From Ehretia macrophylla (Eukaryota; Streptophyta; Magnoliopsida; Boraginales; Ehretiaceae): a stretch of 64,000 bases of DNA. Location of the stretch: assembly GCA_037974665.1 (NCBI GenBank), contig CM075783.1, positions 43,857,818 to 43,921,817 on the forward strand. The letters run 5' to 3'. The notes below the pieces were generated by a model that saw only the letters and a program-made list of their open reading frames with translations, had not been told where the DNA came from and ran no database searches. This document shows positions 1 through 10,700 of the stretch, in pieces (the stretch's first letter is position 1; the number at the start of each line of letters is the position of its first letter). Both the position numbers and the translations under genes were made by a program.

Positions 1-783
1 ACCTTAGATGCTCCTAGACGCTAGGAAAACCTCGTAGAGTGCCTCGGAACCCACCCCGCACAAGCCCACGCGAAGAATCGAAGATTTGAAGTTGAGATTT
101 TCTTTTTTTTCTCCTTATTTTTTTCGGCCTTTCTTGCTTCTGCCCAGCTCTATTTTCAGCCTTTTTATTTTTTTTATTTTTGTGCTATTTTAAGCTATTT
201 TAAAAGAGGGCAACAAGTCAAATTGGTCAAGCTTTGGTCAAACTAACTTAACTTGGTCAAATAGGCTTATTTTAGGCATTTTAGGGCTAAAACATGTAAC
301 ATAATTTTAATTATAGCTAACAACAACTAAAATATTAAAATTAAGATACTAAATACTAGTTTTCACTATTTGTTGAGGACTCGAATTCATTTCCTAACTA
401 TCTCTCTCGATATGCTATGCACTTTGCGTCAATAGAAGAATAACAATTAAATCTCAAAGAATCTAAGAAATATATCATTTTTGGAAAGCATCACAGTTTA
501 AAATTTACTCCGGCTCGGAGCTACTTTTCATTTAAGTGAAATCCGAGCATTTAAGTGCAAGAAAACTAAAATCGATTGACATAAATATAAGATGTAGGTG
601 ATATTCCGTTAAAATAATTAACTCAAGTATTATTTTAATTACTTCCAAAAGAAATATGAAAATAAAGCTACAATTCAATGTTTAACCAAAAATAAACATA
701 TAATTCAATGCTAACATTTAAGATAACACTTAATCAAATGCAATTAAATGTCATTAAATGCATGCCGGGTTCGGGTTATCACA
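1..783 (-). mobile_element. Ty3/gypsy LTR, cut by window edge
   Basis: This is non-coding DNA that matches the right part of the solo LTR at 25809-28496 block by block, for example the shared 'gctaggaaaacc' near its start and 'gcatgccgggttcggg' near its end. It stops in TCACA at 783, which read on the minus strand is the LTR's TGTGA start. The rest lies left of the window. The next five bases, TTAGC, are the candidate target duplication, but its partner cannot be seen. Whether this is a solo LTR or part of a longer element is unknown. Confidence 0.8.
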
Positions 784-1052
784 TTAGCAGCCACTGTTTA
801 TCTTGATTCTGTTCAAACCATCTGGTGTTATTTATGGTCTATGTTTTCATGTTCATCATGGCTTTGCAAATTGCATTAGCCACCACCGTTTCTCTCAATT
901 ATGTTCAGACCATCTGATATTATCTATAGTCTATGTTCACATTTTCATCGTGACTCTGGAAATTGTATTAGCCACTACCATTTATGTTTGTGTTCTTCAT
1001 GGGCTTTGATTAGCCACCATCTTAATTTTTTGTGTTCTTTATGATTTTGTTG
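784..1052. repeat. Degenerate tandem repeat array
   Basis: Four units each open with (C)ATTAGCC or a close variant. They lie at 784-873 and 874-965 (about 91 bp each) and at 966-1008 and 1009-1052 (about 44 bp each, half-units). The long units share 'accatctg.t.ttat.tatggtctatgtt'-like text and end in 'aaattg'. Short reading frames across it are composed of the repeat and are not believed to be genes. Confidence 0.65.
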
Positions 1053-1510
1053 ATCACTCAACCGTCGCTTGATTTTTTATTAACGTTTTCTTACGGATGT
1101 TCTTTTAGCTACTTTGATCAATGCTTCCAAGATACCTTACCAATTCAGTTACCAAACTCAAGTTGGTCTCCATTTGTCCAACTTGACTTTGAGGGGGGTT
1201 GTTATTTTCGAGTTTCAATATAATTCCTTATGTTATGATACAGTTTAGGCAATATTCATGTTTCTTTATTAGAATAGGTTTTAGGTTTTCTTATTAAGTT
1301 ATGTTCCTAATTAGTCTGGTTCTTTATTCTTGTTCTCCAAGTTATGAGACCTACAAATAGGTACTTTCATATTGTATTTCTCAACACATGACTTTATTAT
1401 ATAGTCAATAATTCTTTCTCTCTTCAAGAGTCACTGTTCGTGGTAACTTCTATTATCTTCAATATATATATATTGTCAGCCTATGTTTTCTCTTTTATTT
1501 TTCTTTTAAC
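1053..1510 (+). mobile_element. Probable Ty1/copia 3' end and LTR piece
   Basis: A purine run 'ttgaggggggt' (1189-1199) is followed at once by TGTTATTTTCGAG. That is the usual arrangement at the polypurine tract and 3' LTR start of Ale/Retrofit-type copia elements. The next ~260 bp look LTR-like (a 'tacaaataggtac' stretch, then a run before 'caataattctttctc'). No partner LTR, right border or coding region is visible, so this rests on layout alone. It is a short broken relic if real. Confidence 0.35.
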
Positions 1511-2310
1511 ACGTCAAATTGAAAATCCAATCCATCCACCACCTCAACAAGGAGGGAAAAGAAAAACGTAATTTTCATGGTCGAATGCAATCGACAATAA
1601 CATTACAGTAGAGTCCAATCTCCAAACATTTGCAACAACACTAATTGACCATGTGTGAGTCTCAAGTCTATTCTCCAGACTCATAAGTATTGCTCAAATT
1701 TAATCTTTTGATTTGCTTTTATAACGAGTCGTATCAATTGCCAAACACTCTTTTAATTACCAATTGTCGATCATTCATTAATTACATCACTAGATGGCTC
1801 ATCCTCCTATTGGAATAGCTACATCACTAGATGGCTCACCCTCCTAGTGGAATAGCGAGGGTTTCATTGTGTCTATGTTTTTACCTGCGCATGTATTTTA
1901 ATTTCTCCAACGGTATGTTTAAAATCTATGAAACAATATTTATTTGACTTTGGTGTGTGACCCTTTTTTGTTATTAGTTGGATGTGTTTAATTATTTAGA
2001 GAAGAAGAAAGATCTAGGTATATGGTGGAGGTCGAAGATGGTACAAATAACCATTGTTTTAGAGACAAACGAGTAAATGGCAGGAGAGAAGAAAGGGGAA
2101 TTAACAAGTAGAGGATAAAAAAATAAAAGAGAATGGAGACAGGGAATGAACAGAAAAGGACCTGAGATTTTGATGGTATTTTAGCCTTATATAGTTTGAC
2201 TTTGGATCCAGGGGTTAAGTGGAAATTAATAAATATGAGGGAATTAATTAATTAAGTACCACTTATCCTTATACTTTATGGGTGGAAAGTGAAAATTTTC
2301 AAAGTGTTAC
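1511..2310. other. Intergenic DNA, no gene recognised
   Basis: AT-rich DNA with no convincing reading frame, apart from the 37-bp repeat listed separately. The last 40 bp (from about 2270) resemble the sequence just beyond the far end of the Sirevirus at 16742-16771, so the site held a short duplication or was a tandem repeat before insertion. Confidence 0.6.
1783..1856. repeat. 37-bp direct tandem repeat, two copies
   Basis: Units 1783-1819 and 1820-1856 both read tacatcactagatggctc... and end ggaatagc, with two mismatches. They are perfectly abutted, so this is a local tandem duplication. Confidence 0.9.
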
Positions 2311-3176
2311 TGTTAGGATCTGATTTTAATTAATTTTTATTGGCTGTGTTTTAAGCAAAAAATATGGATATTATTGGTGTGGAGTTTTAGTCTTACAAGT
2401 AAGTGGCTATGCAGTTTTTCCATGCAAGAGACATCCGAGTGTTGTGGAGGTCTAGTGCAAGTAGGATTCAAGTCTTGAAGAGGAGTTTCTACATTTTTGG
2501 AGATAAAGTGATAAAGAGATAAAGTTTCAAGTTATCAAGAACTCTTGTACTAAAGAGATAACATCTAAGACACTCCTACCTATATTCGACATCTGCATCA
2601 AAACTTGATAAATATGCGACTCATTTCTTAGTTGAAGGACGGCGAGTAGTGAGCAGAAAAGTAGCAGCAAAATCATGAGTTAGGTGTAGGCTGTCTGTGT
2701 CAAGTCGTGTTAGAACATGCTATGTAACATAATATACTGAATGTTCTATTTAGTGTTGCAACACAGTCTGTTTTAAGTCATATGTATTGACCAATCCATC
2801 TAGAGTTTCAACACTCTTTTATTTATGTTTTAATATACATTCTTCGGGAGAAGAAGATGTGTCCTCGAGAGAGAACTTTTGTAAGTCGAGGGGAGCTCCC
2901 CAAACTAGAGAATCTACTAAGGGAGTTTTACACCTAGGCGGCAAATGTTAAGAGAGAATCTTCAATTGCGTAAGTTTCCATTGGTGTCTGTAATCTCTTG
3001 AAACTTAGTGGATTGGTTTGTTGGCCAAGAGATGGCCGCGTGGACGTAGACCAAGTTGGTTGAACCACGTTAAAATTTATGTGTCCTTACTTTTGTTGCA
3101 ACAAATTTACTTTCTTGCAAATTTATTTAGTTGATTTGTTTAATTATCAAATTGATTAAAGAGCTAGAAACTAACA
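2311..3176 (+). repeat. Sirevirus 5' LTR
   Basis: 866 bp, starting TGTTAGG and ending CTAACA directly before the primer site. It aligns along its length with 15856-16736, with scattered substitutions and small length differences. Confidence 0.9.
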
Positions 3177-3253
3177 TTTGGTATCAGAGCAGGTTATTGA
3201 ACTAACTCAGTTAGATCTTTGGGAAAGTTTTTTTTTCTGGCTGTTTTGCAGAT

Positions 3254-5192
3254 ATGGACACATTTCGGGATGGAAGTTCAATTACCAAACCACCACTATT
3301 GGATGGATTAAACTACTCATATTGGAAGGCTCGAATGAAAGCATTTATCAAATCCATTGATGAAAAAGCTTGGAGGGCACTTGTGGTAGGATGGGCACAT
3401 CCTACAATGAAGAATGATGAAGGAATTGATGTGCCAAAAACTAAGGATCAGTGGACCGCAAATGAAGATCGTTTGGCTAACAATAATTCTAAGGCTTTAA
3501 ATGCGATTTCCAATGTTGTAGATCTAAATCAATTTAAACTGATTTCAACTTGCGAAACTGCTAAAGATGCTTGGACTATTTTACAGACTGCATATGAAGG
3601 AACAACAACCGTCAAAGTGTCCAAACTTCAAATCCTTGCAACAAGATTTGAGGAATTGAAGATGCAAGAGGATGAAACCATAGCTGATTTCAATGGCAAG
3701 TTATGTGACATTGCAAATGAGGCGTTTGCACTAGGTGAAAAATACTTAGATTCAAAGCTTGTGAGGAAGGTTTTACGATCACTTCCCGAAAATTTGCCAT
3801 TAAGGTTGTTGCCATTGAAGAAGCAAAAGTTGTTGATGACATGAAGATGGATGAATTAATGGGTTCACTTCAGACATTTGAGATAAAATTTAAACAGAAA
3901 AGAAAAGAGAAAAATATTACATTCCAAGTTGAAGTTCAAAGTCAAAATGATCAAAACTTTTACCATGATGAAAATGCAGAAATTACTGAATCTTTAGCAT
4001 TGCTCACGAAGAATTTCAACAAAGTGCTGAAAAAAAGAAGAAGTAGAGAAGTGGATATAGGCCAACAACTTTTGAAAGGAAGCAGACTGTTACAACAAAT
4101 CCTGAGACATTCAGAAGTCAAAATAGAAAATCGTTTGAGGAGAAAAAGAAAAATAAAGGCATTCAGTGCAGGGAGTGCGAAGGTTTTGGCCATATACAGG
4201 CTGAATGTGCAAATACCTTGAAGAAAAGGAACAGAGCCATGAACACCACTTGGAGTGATGAAGATTCAGATGATGTTTCTAAAGGTGATGAAGGATACTC
4301 CAGTAACTATGTTGCTTTCGCTGTTGCAATAGGACAGAATGGTGGAAAGACTGTTTCAGCTAATGTCGCACCATCTGTTGCAACAACATCCACAACAGAA
4401 CATTTGTTATTAGATGACAATAGCACAAATTCTAAAACAGATAGTGATGATGATCTGGATGAAGAAGGAATCATGAAAGCATACAAGGAGATGTATGAAA
4501 AATGGCTGATTGTATGCAAGAAAAATCAAGAGTTAGAAGAAAAGATCAATGAACTGGAGGAACAAAAGGCTGACTTGACAAAATCTATGAGAAACCATCA
4601 GATCCAAGTAGCCAAAAGTCAACTGAAGATTGAATAGTTGCAATGTGAGCTGAAACAAACTCAGCGGAATGTGAAGATGTTGAATTCAGGAACTTTGAAG
4701 CTTGATCATATGTTGTCAATTCAAAAGCCAAATGGAGATCTTACTAGACTTGGGTTCCAAGAAGGTAATTCAACTAGTAAAACTATTTTTGTCAAAGAAA
4801 CTAAGGAGCCAAAGCTGCAAATGCCTGTTGCAACATCTCCTACGACAAAGGCAAAAATTTTAGAAGAAAAGCGAAGGAGATTTATTCCAATCTGTCATTA
4901 TTGCAGCGTTCCTGGACACATCAGACCACGATTCTATAGGTATATTGATGATCTAAAAAGAGGTATGTTTGTCAATCCCTTCTTTTATGATAAGCCTAGG
5001 AAATCACCAAAAGTAAAGGTTGATTTATCGCAACAGAACTTGAAACAGATCTGGGTAAGAAAATATGACACATTTGATGCATCCAAAAATTTGTGCTTAA
5101 GGTTGAAAACAGAGAAAAGTTGCAACATAGGGAAGGTTGTTAGAATAAAAAATGATCATGGTAGGGAATTTGAGAACTTTGCATTTTTTTGA
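3254..5192 (+). pseudogene. Sirevirus gag region, fossil
   Basis: The reading frame opens with MDTFRDGSSITKPPLLDGLN and continues with YWKARMKAFIKSIDEKAW, the typical N-terminus of Sirevirus Gag (UBN2/gag-polypeptide type). Later parts include a lysine-rich stretch with a CCHC-like cluster near 4170-4215, a coiled-coil-like glutamate/lysine segment near 4480-4640 and a second Cys/His cluster near 4895-4940. It is broken in several places and no protein is expected. The track of frames ends near a short integrase-like patch around 5150. It is inside the copia element and is not a host gene. Confidence 0.8.
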
Positions 5193-5767
5193 ATTTTACA
5201 CTGAACAATGAATGACACATTAGTTTTCAGCACCAAAAAATAAAGGGGTAGTTGAAACAAAAAAAAATTGTTCTATAATATGTTGCAATAGAACATCAAC
5301 TAGCAAACATTTTCACTAAGGCACTTGACTCTGTGAGATTTGAAGTTTTGAGAAAAGCTATTGGTATTTGTACCAATTACTGTTGGCACATGTATTGAAA
5401 CATGAAAGTGATAAGTCTCAAGAGATGTGAAAGTTTAATAATTAAATCAACTTGAGATTTATTATTTGAATCATACTTCTTGTGCACACTATATTTTGAT
5501 CTGATTGAGAAACTGATTTTAATGGTTTGCAAATGCAGGAGTTTAAACTTCCTAGTGACTTTGGATATAAAGAGAAGTCTATGTATCCATTTCTGTACTC
5601 TATTCACTCATGAAAAGAAAAAGAAAAAAGAAAGAAAAATAAAAAAAGGGAAAAATAAAACAAAAAGAGGTGAAGACTGGAAAAAAACTACCTAGATCAG
5701 ATTGAAGGGTCTAGAGTGAAAGCTACCAAGTCCAATATTCATGTGAAATTTTTTTGCAGTGTGATTA
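5193..5767 (+). other. Sirevirus pol-tail and 3' non-coding remnant
   Basis: A short stretch near 5285-5370 reads like the end of copia RNase H (HQL-A-FTKALDSVRFE-LRKAIGIC pattern). The rest is AT-rich, with A-runs near 5615-5690. It resumes at 14881 on the other side of the gypsy insertion. Confidence 0.6.
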
Positions 5768-7439
5768 TGTGAAACCCCACTTTCTTGCTTATCTCGTTTT
5801 ACGTGCTATATCTCGTTTTTCGTGCATATGATCTGTTTATGTGCTATAGGACCTAGAAAGTTATAATTTTGATGTCAATACTTCTAATACGTGCTAAATG
5901 TGCATTCATGAAATTTTCATAAAAAACGGAGTCAGAAATTTTATCGTCGATTTTCAGTGAATAGTGTTTTCGAAACACGTCCGCTATAATTTTGATTGCC
6001 GTCGATTTCTAAATACTTGATAATTACGTGTTAGCGCTGTTGTAATGCCGAATTTTCGATTACATTGTTTGTGTGAAAATCCGGAAAATCCAGCCATGAC
6101 ATCTTAGGATTTTAGGGTTATCGGGCATGATTTGGAGGTGTTATGGTGGATTTCCGAGAGGGCTAATGTAGTAGGTTGAATGGGTGAGTGATAGGAACTG
6201 ATTTGGCAATGTTTGGATTAGTAGATTGTAAGTTATGAATTTTAGAAGTTTAGGTTGTCATTCTTTAATTTCTTGAACGATGCCTTTAGATGGTTGGGTA
6301 GTGTTCGAGTGATGAATGGTGAGTTGTTGTTGAGTAATTTAGAGTTTAATTATGTATATTATGCATGTCCGGTTAGATGGCCTACTTTGGCATCTAATTA
6401 CGTTGTTTGTTGTTTAATTTAATATTGATGTTATATTGATGTTATTGATTGATTATTATTGAGTTCGGGAATCGGGCACTTTTGTTGCTGATCTCCCAAT
6501 TGATTGATTGATGATTGATTGATTGATTGATGATTATGGAGTCTTGGTATGTGTGTGCCACCTCTCGGGCAGCGTCGGGCTGTCGGGTTGATAACGGCAT
6601 GACTGCCATAGGCTACCCCCAGCTCGCATGACGGAGGTGTCATGGAGGGAGGGGCTAGTGAGGTACCTCGGGTGCGTGAGTAATGGGGAGTTATAAGAAG
6701 AACGGTTGAGATCGTGATGGCGTTTGGAGCTACACCAAATAGAGTATCCTTTATTGATTGGTTATATAGTTATGTGATGATAGCATTATTTATGTTGTTG
6801 TGTGTTTACTTGCTCAAAGGACTAAATCCAAGGAGCGTAGTGAATACTGTCGAGATCTATCGGATCCTCACTGGGCTTATGTATATAAGCTCACTCTCTA
6901 TTATTGCATGTTTTCAGGTGTACTTTCACAAGATTACGGGTACGTGCCTCCTGAAGAGGAGAATGTGGAAAACGTGCCTTTCGTGGATGAGTCATATGTC
7001 CCTGAGTCTTATCCATGATTCTATGTTATTAAACGTCATGTATATTAGCTTAATGGACTTTTATATGCTTTACGGTTCTTAGTGTAATAGTTGTTGAAAA
7101 GATAATGATCCAAATGATGTTAACTTAGTGGCTTCCTTTTGTCTACGGTTAAGTTGTTAGATGGGTCTCAACTTATTTTTGAAATGTATAATGTAGTTGA
7201 GGTATTGTATGTTATGTTGGAACGGAGGCAGATAACGAAGACTGATTATTGTATACTACGGTTAGGTTGTATGTTGTTATGCTGTTAAGGAGTTGTTGTA
7301 TGTATGGTTATGGAATTTTGAATGTTTAATGTTATTAACGAGGTTGGTTTAGAACCTCGGTAATCTATTTACTGTCGTTACTGCCGAAATTCCGTTGCGT
7401 CCTGACTGATCGTAGGTGGGGTCGAGTTGGGGCGTGACA
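5768..7439 (+). repeat. Gypsy 5' LTR (1672 bp)
   Basis: Starts TGTGAAACCCC and ends GGGGCGTGACA, immediately before the primer site. It is shorter than the 3' LTR but over 99% identical where both exist. It contains runs of 'attgattg' near 6483-6530 and a TATA-bearing inverted repeat (6873-6892). Reading frames of up to 122 codons inside it are repeated in the other LTR and have no gene-like features. Confidence 0.96.
6871..6899 (+). promoter_or_regulatory. LTR TATA box within an inverted repeat
   Basis: The stem GGGCTTAT (6873-6880) pairs with ATAAGCTC (6885-6892) around a GTAT loop, with one G-T wobble. The second arm and loop contain TATATAA (6882-6888), so it is a likely core promoter. 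Flanks are CTCACTG before and CTCACTC after. The same block is at 14314-14333 in the 3' LTR. Function as a promoter is inferred from the TATA box only. Confidence 0.55.
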
Positions 7440-7446
7440 GTTTAAG

Positions 7447-7458
7447 TGGTATCAGAGC
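7447..7458 (+). promoter_or_regulatory. Primer binding site (initiator tRNA-Met)
   Basis: TGGTATCAGAGC lies seven bases after the 5' LTR end and is complementary to the 3' end of plant initiator methionine tRNA, the usual primer of this group. Confidence 0.9.
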
Positions 7459-7710
7459 TCATGTTAGTTGTCAGCCGGGGGTATTCTCGGAATGTGGGTA
7501 ATGGTCTTAGCATGAAATATGTATGAAAGGAAAGAAAAATGAAATATGTATTGGTATGATTAATTGATTAAGTGATTATGTGATTTAAGTGCTTATGTGA
7601 TTATGTGATCAATTTGTTTATGTGTTTTATATGAGTTTGTTATTTATGTGTTAATAGTTGTTTATAACCTGTCTACGTGCTATAACTGTGCTAACTCTTT
7701 GATTAGTAGA

Positions 7711-10700
7711 ATGGCCGGTCGACCGAGAACCAGAGGTAGGCCTGAGATGGCTGATGAGACTCCGAGTAACGTGGCACCGGGCCGTGACGGGGGTGATGAC
7801 CGATTAGGAGCAGCTATGGAGCGGATTGCAGAGTTAGTGGCTAGTCAGGCACAGTTATTAGCAGGGCAGGCTGCCCAGAATCAGGCTATGCAGGCTCAGC
7901 TTCTGAATATTAAGGGTGGTAACCACGGGCGTGGTACCCTGAAGGAGTTTTTAGGATATCACCCACCGAGATTTCAGGGGGAGCCGGATGATAGGAAGGC
8001 GGAGGCATGGATTAGCAAGTTGGAGAAGATTTATGATCCACTTGGCTATACTGATGAGCAGAAAGTCTCTTTTGCCGTGTATTTGTTAGATGACGAGGCA
8101 GAGGAGTGGTGGCGCACGGTAAGGACTAGCTGGGCGGCACAGGGTATTCCTTATGTTTGGGGTACCTTTTTGATGGCTTTCCGAGCAAAGTATGTCCCGA
8201 GGATTTGCAGGGAACGGAGAGAGGCCGAGTTTCTAGCCTTGGTCCAGGGAGATGCTACAGTGGCTCAATATGAGGCCACATTTACTCGATTGTCCCGGTA
8301 TGCACCAGAGTATGTGGCAGACGAGGAGCGAAGGACTCGCAGGTTTATGTTGGGGTTGCGGCCCGAGATTCAGGATGTGATGGCTCTGAATCGATATGAT
8401 ATTTTCACTGAGGCTTTTGAGGCAGCTTCTAGGTTAGAGAAGAGGAAAGGGGATCAGATTGTCTCCAGTCAGCCTAGTAAGAGGCCGTATCAGCCACAGG
8501 GCCAGCAGGTTATATATAGGCCTCCAGTACAGCAGGTTGTCTACAGGCCACCAGCCCAGCAGGGTTCTTATAGGCCACAGGGTCAGCAGAGTTACTATCG
8601 GCCTCAGTTTCAGCAGAGGCCATATCCGGTTCAGACTCAGTATAGGCCAGCCCAGTCTCAGGGTCAGTATAGGCCTAGTGTGGTGAGACCTCAGCAGCAG
8701 GCTGTATCAGCTGCTTCATCAGCTTCTGGTTATTCTAGGGGCAGTGTTAGTGCCACATCATCGCAGTGTAATTACTACAAGCGCCTAGGGCATGTAGAGT
8801 CCGACTGCAGGGTAAAGGCAGGGACATGTTTGGGTTGTGGTAGAAGCGAGCATAGGGCGAAGGATTGCCCTAGATATGCGAGGACTGAGGGTCGGGCAGC
8901 GACTCAGGGTTACCAGGGTAGGCCTACGGGCAGTGTACCACAGCAGCAGCGGGTTCAGGCTCGGGCTTATGCAGTTGACTTAGAGGAGATGCCTGAGGAG
9001 ACTGCAGTTGTGGAAGGTAACTTCCTTATACTTGATCAACTTGTTAAAGTATTGATTGATTCTGGTGCTACGCATTCTTTCATTACTCCTGCTTGTGTGC
9101 AACGTGTTAAAATGCAACCTGAAAGATTGCCTTATGTGGTTGAGATTAGTACCTCTTTGACTGATAAGTATGTTACTGGCTTAGTATGTAAGGATTGTAT
9201 AATACATGTTAAGGGGCATAATTTTCCTTCGGACCTTATTTTATTTCCTATCCGGGGGTATGATGTTATTCTGGGTATGGATTGGCTTTCTAAGTATGAT
9301 GCCCAGTTGAACTGTAGAACCAAGGTAGTACAGTTTCGTTTGCCAGATCAGCCAGTAGTTGAGGTAGCGGGTAACCGGGGTGCTAAGACGAGTTTTGTTA
9401 TCTCAGCATCTAAAGCTGTTAAGTTGGTGAGTAAGGGGTGTTCGGGTTATCTAGCTTATTTGATCAACAAGCCATCTGATAAGCTACAGCTAGAGGAAGT
9501 CCCTATTATCCGGGAATATCCTAATGTATTTCCCGAGGAGTTGCCAGGATTGCCGCCAGAGAGGGATATAGAGTTTGTGATTAATCTTGTTCCCGGTACT
9601 CAACCTATTTCTAAATCGGCGTACCGGATGGCACCAGCTGAGTTGAAAGAGTTGAAGACTCAGTTACAGGAGTTGTTGGAGAAAGGATTTATTCAGCAGA
9701 GTTCTTCACCTTGGGGAGCTCCTGTTTTGTTCGTGAAAAAGAAGGATGGCACCTTGAGGTTATGTATAGATTATCGTGGGTTGAATCAGGTGACTATCAA
9801 GAATAAATATCCTTTGCCACTGATTGATGAGTTGTTTGATCAACTTCAGGGAGCCAAAGTCTATTCTAAATTTGATTTGAGGCAAGGGTATTATCAGCTT
9901 CGGATTCGCACGGAGGATGTTCCGAAGTCTGCCTTCAGGACTCGGTACGGGCATTATGAGTTTGTTGTCATGCCCTTTGGTTTGACTAATGCACCGGCAG
10001 CATTCATGGATCTTATGCATCGAGTCTTTCAGCCGTACTTGGACCAGTTCGTGGTGATTTTTATTGATGATATCTTGGTCTATTCTAAATCTGAATCGGA
10101 GCACGAGCAACATCTACGGCTTGTATTAGAGAAGTTGCAGGAGCATCAGTTGTTTGCCAAGTTCAGCAAATGTGAATTTTGGCTGCAACGGATTTCTTTT
10201 CTTGGCCATGTTATTACACAGAGTGGTATTTCTGTAGATCCCACTAAGATTGAATCGGTGATGTCTTGGAAGCGGCCAGAGAGTGTTACTGATGTCCGTA
10301 GCTTTCTTGGCTTGGCGGGTTATTACCGTAGGTTTGTCAAGGACTTCTCAAAGATTGCGGGGCCACTATCTAAGTTGACTCAGAAACGGACTATCTTTAA
10401 TTGGGACGAGAAGTGTGAGAGTGGATTTCAGGAGTTGAAAAAGAGGTTAACTACCGCTCCAGTACTTGCTCTACCAGAGGGGACCGATAATATGGTCATT
10501 TACAGTGATGCATCAAAGGAGGGCTTGGGATGTGTTCTTATGCAGGATGGCCGAGTTATTGCCTATGCTTCCAGGAAGTTGAAGCCTTATGAGGTGAATT
10601 ATCCGACTCATGATCTTGAGTTGGCAGCAGTTGTCTTCGCACTGAAAAAGTGGCGTCATTATCTGTGGGGCAGTAAGTTCGAGATTTTCACTGATCATAA

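Noticed and set aside
1032-1223. Small phenylalanine-rich frame
   Set aside because: Crosses from the tandem array into a probable purine tract; no gene-like features.
6714-7082. 122-codon hydrophobic frame, found again at 14155-14523
   Set aside because: It lies in the LTR, and its second copy is simply the other LTR. The frame has no family wording, overlaps another frame and covers the TATA box region.
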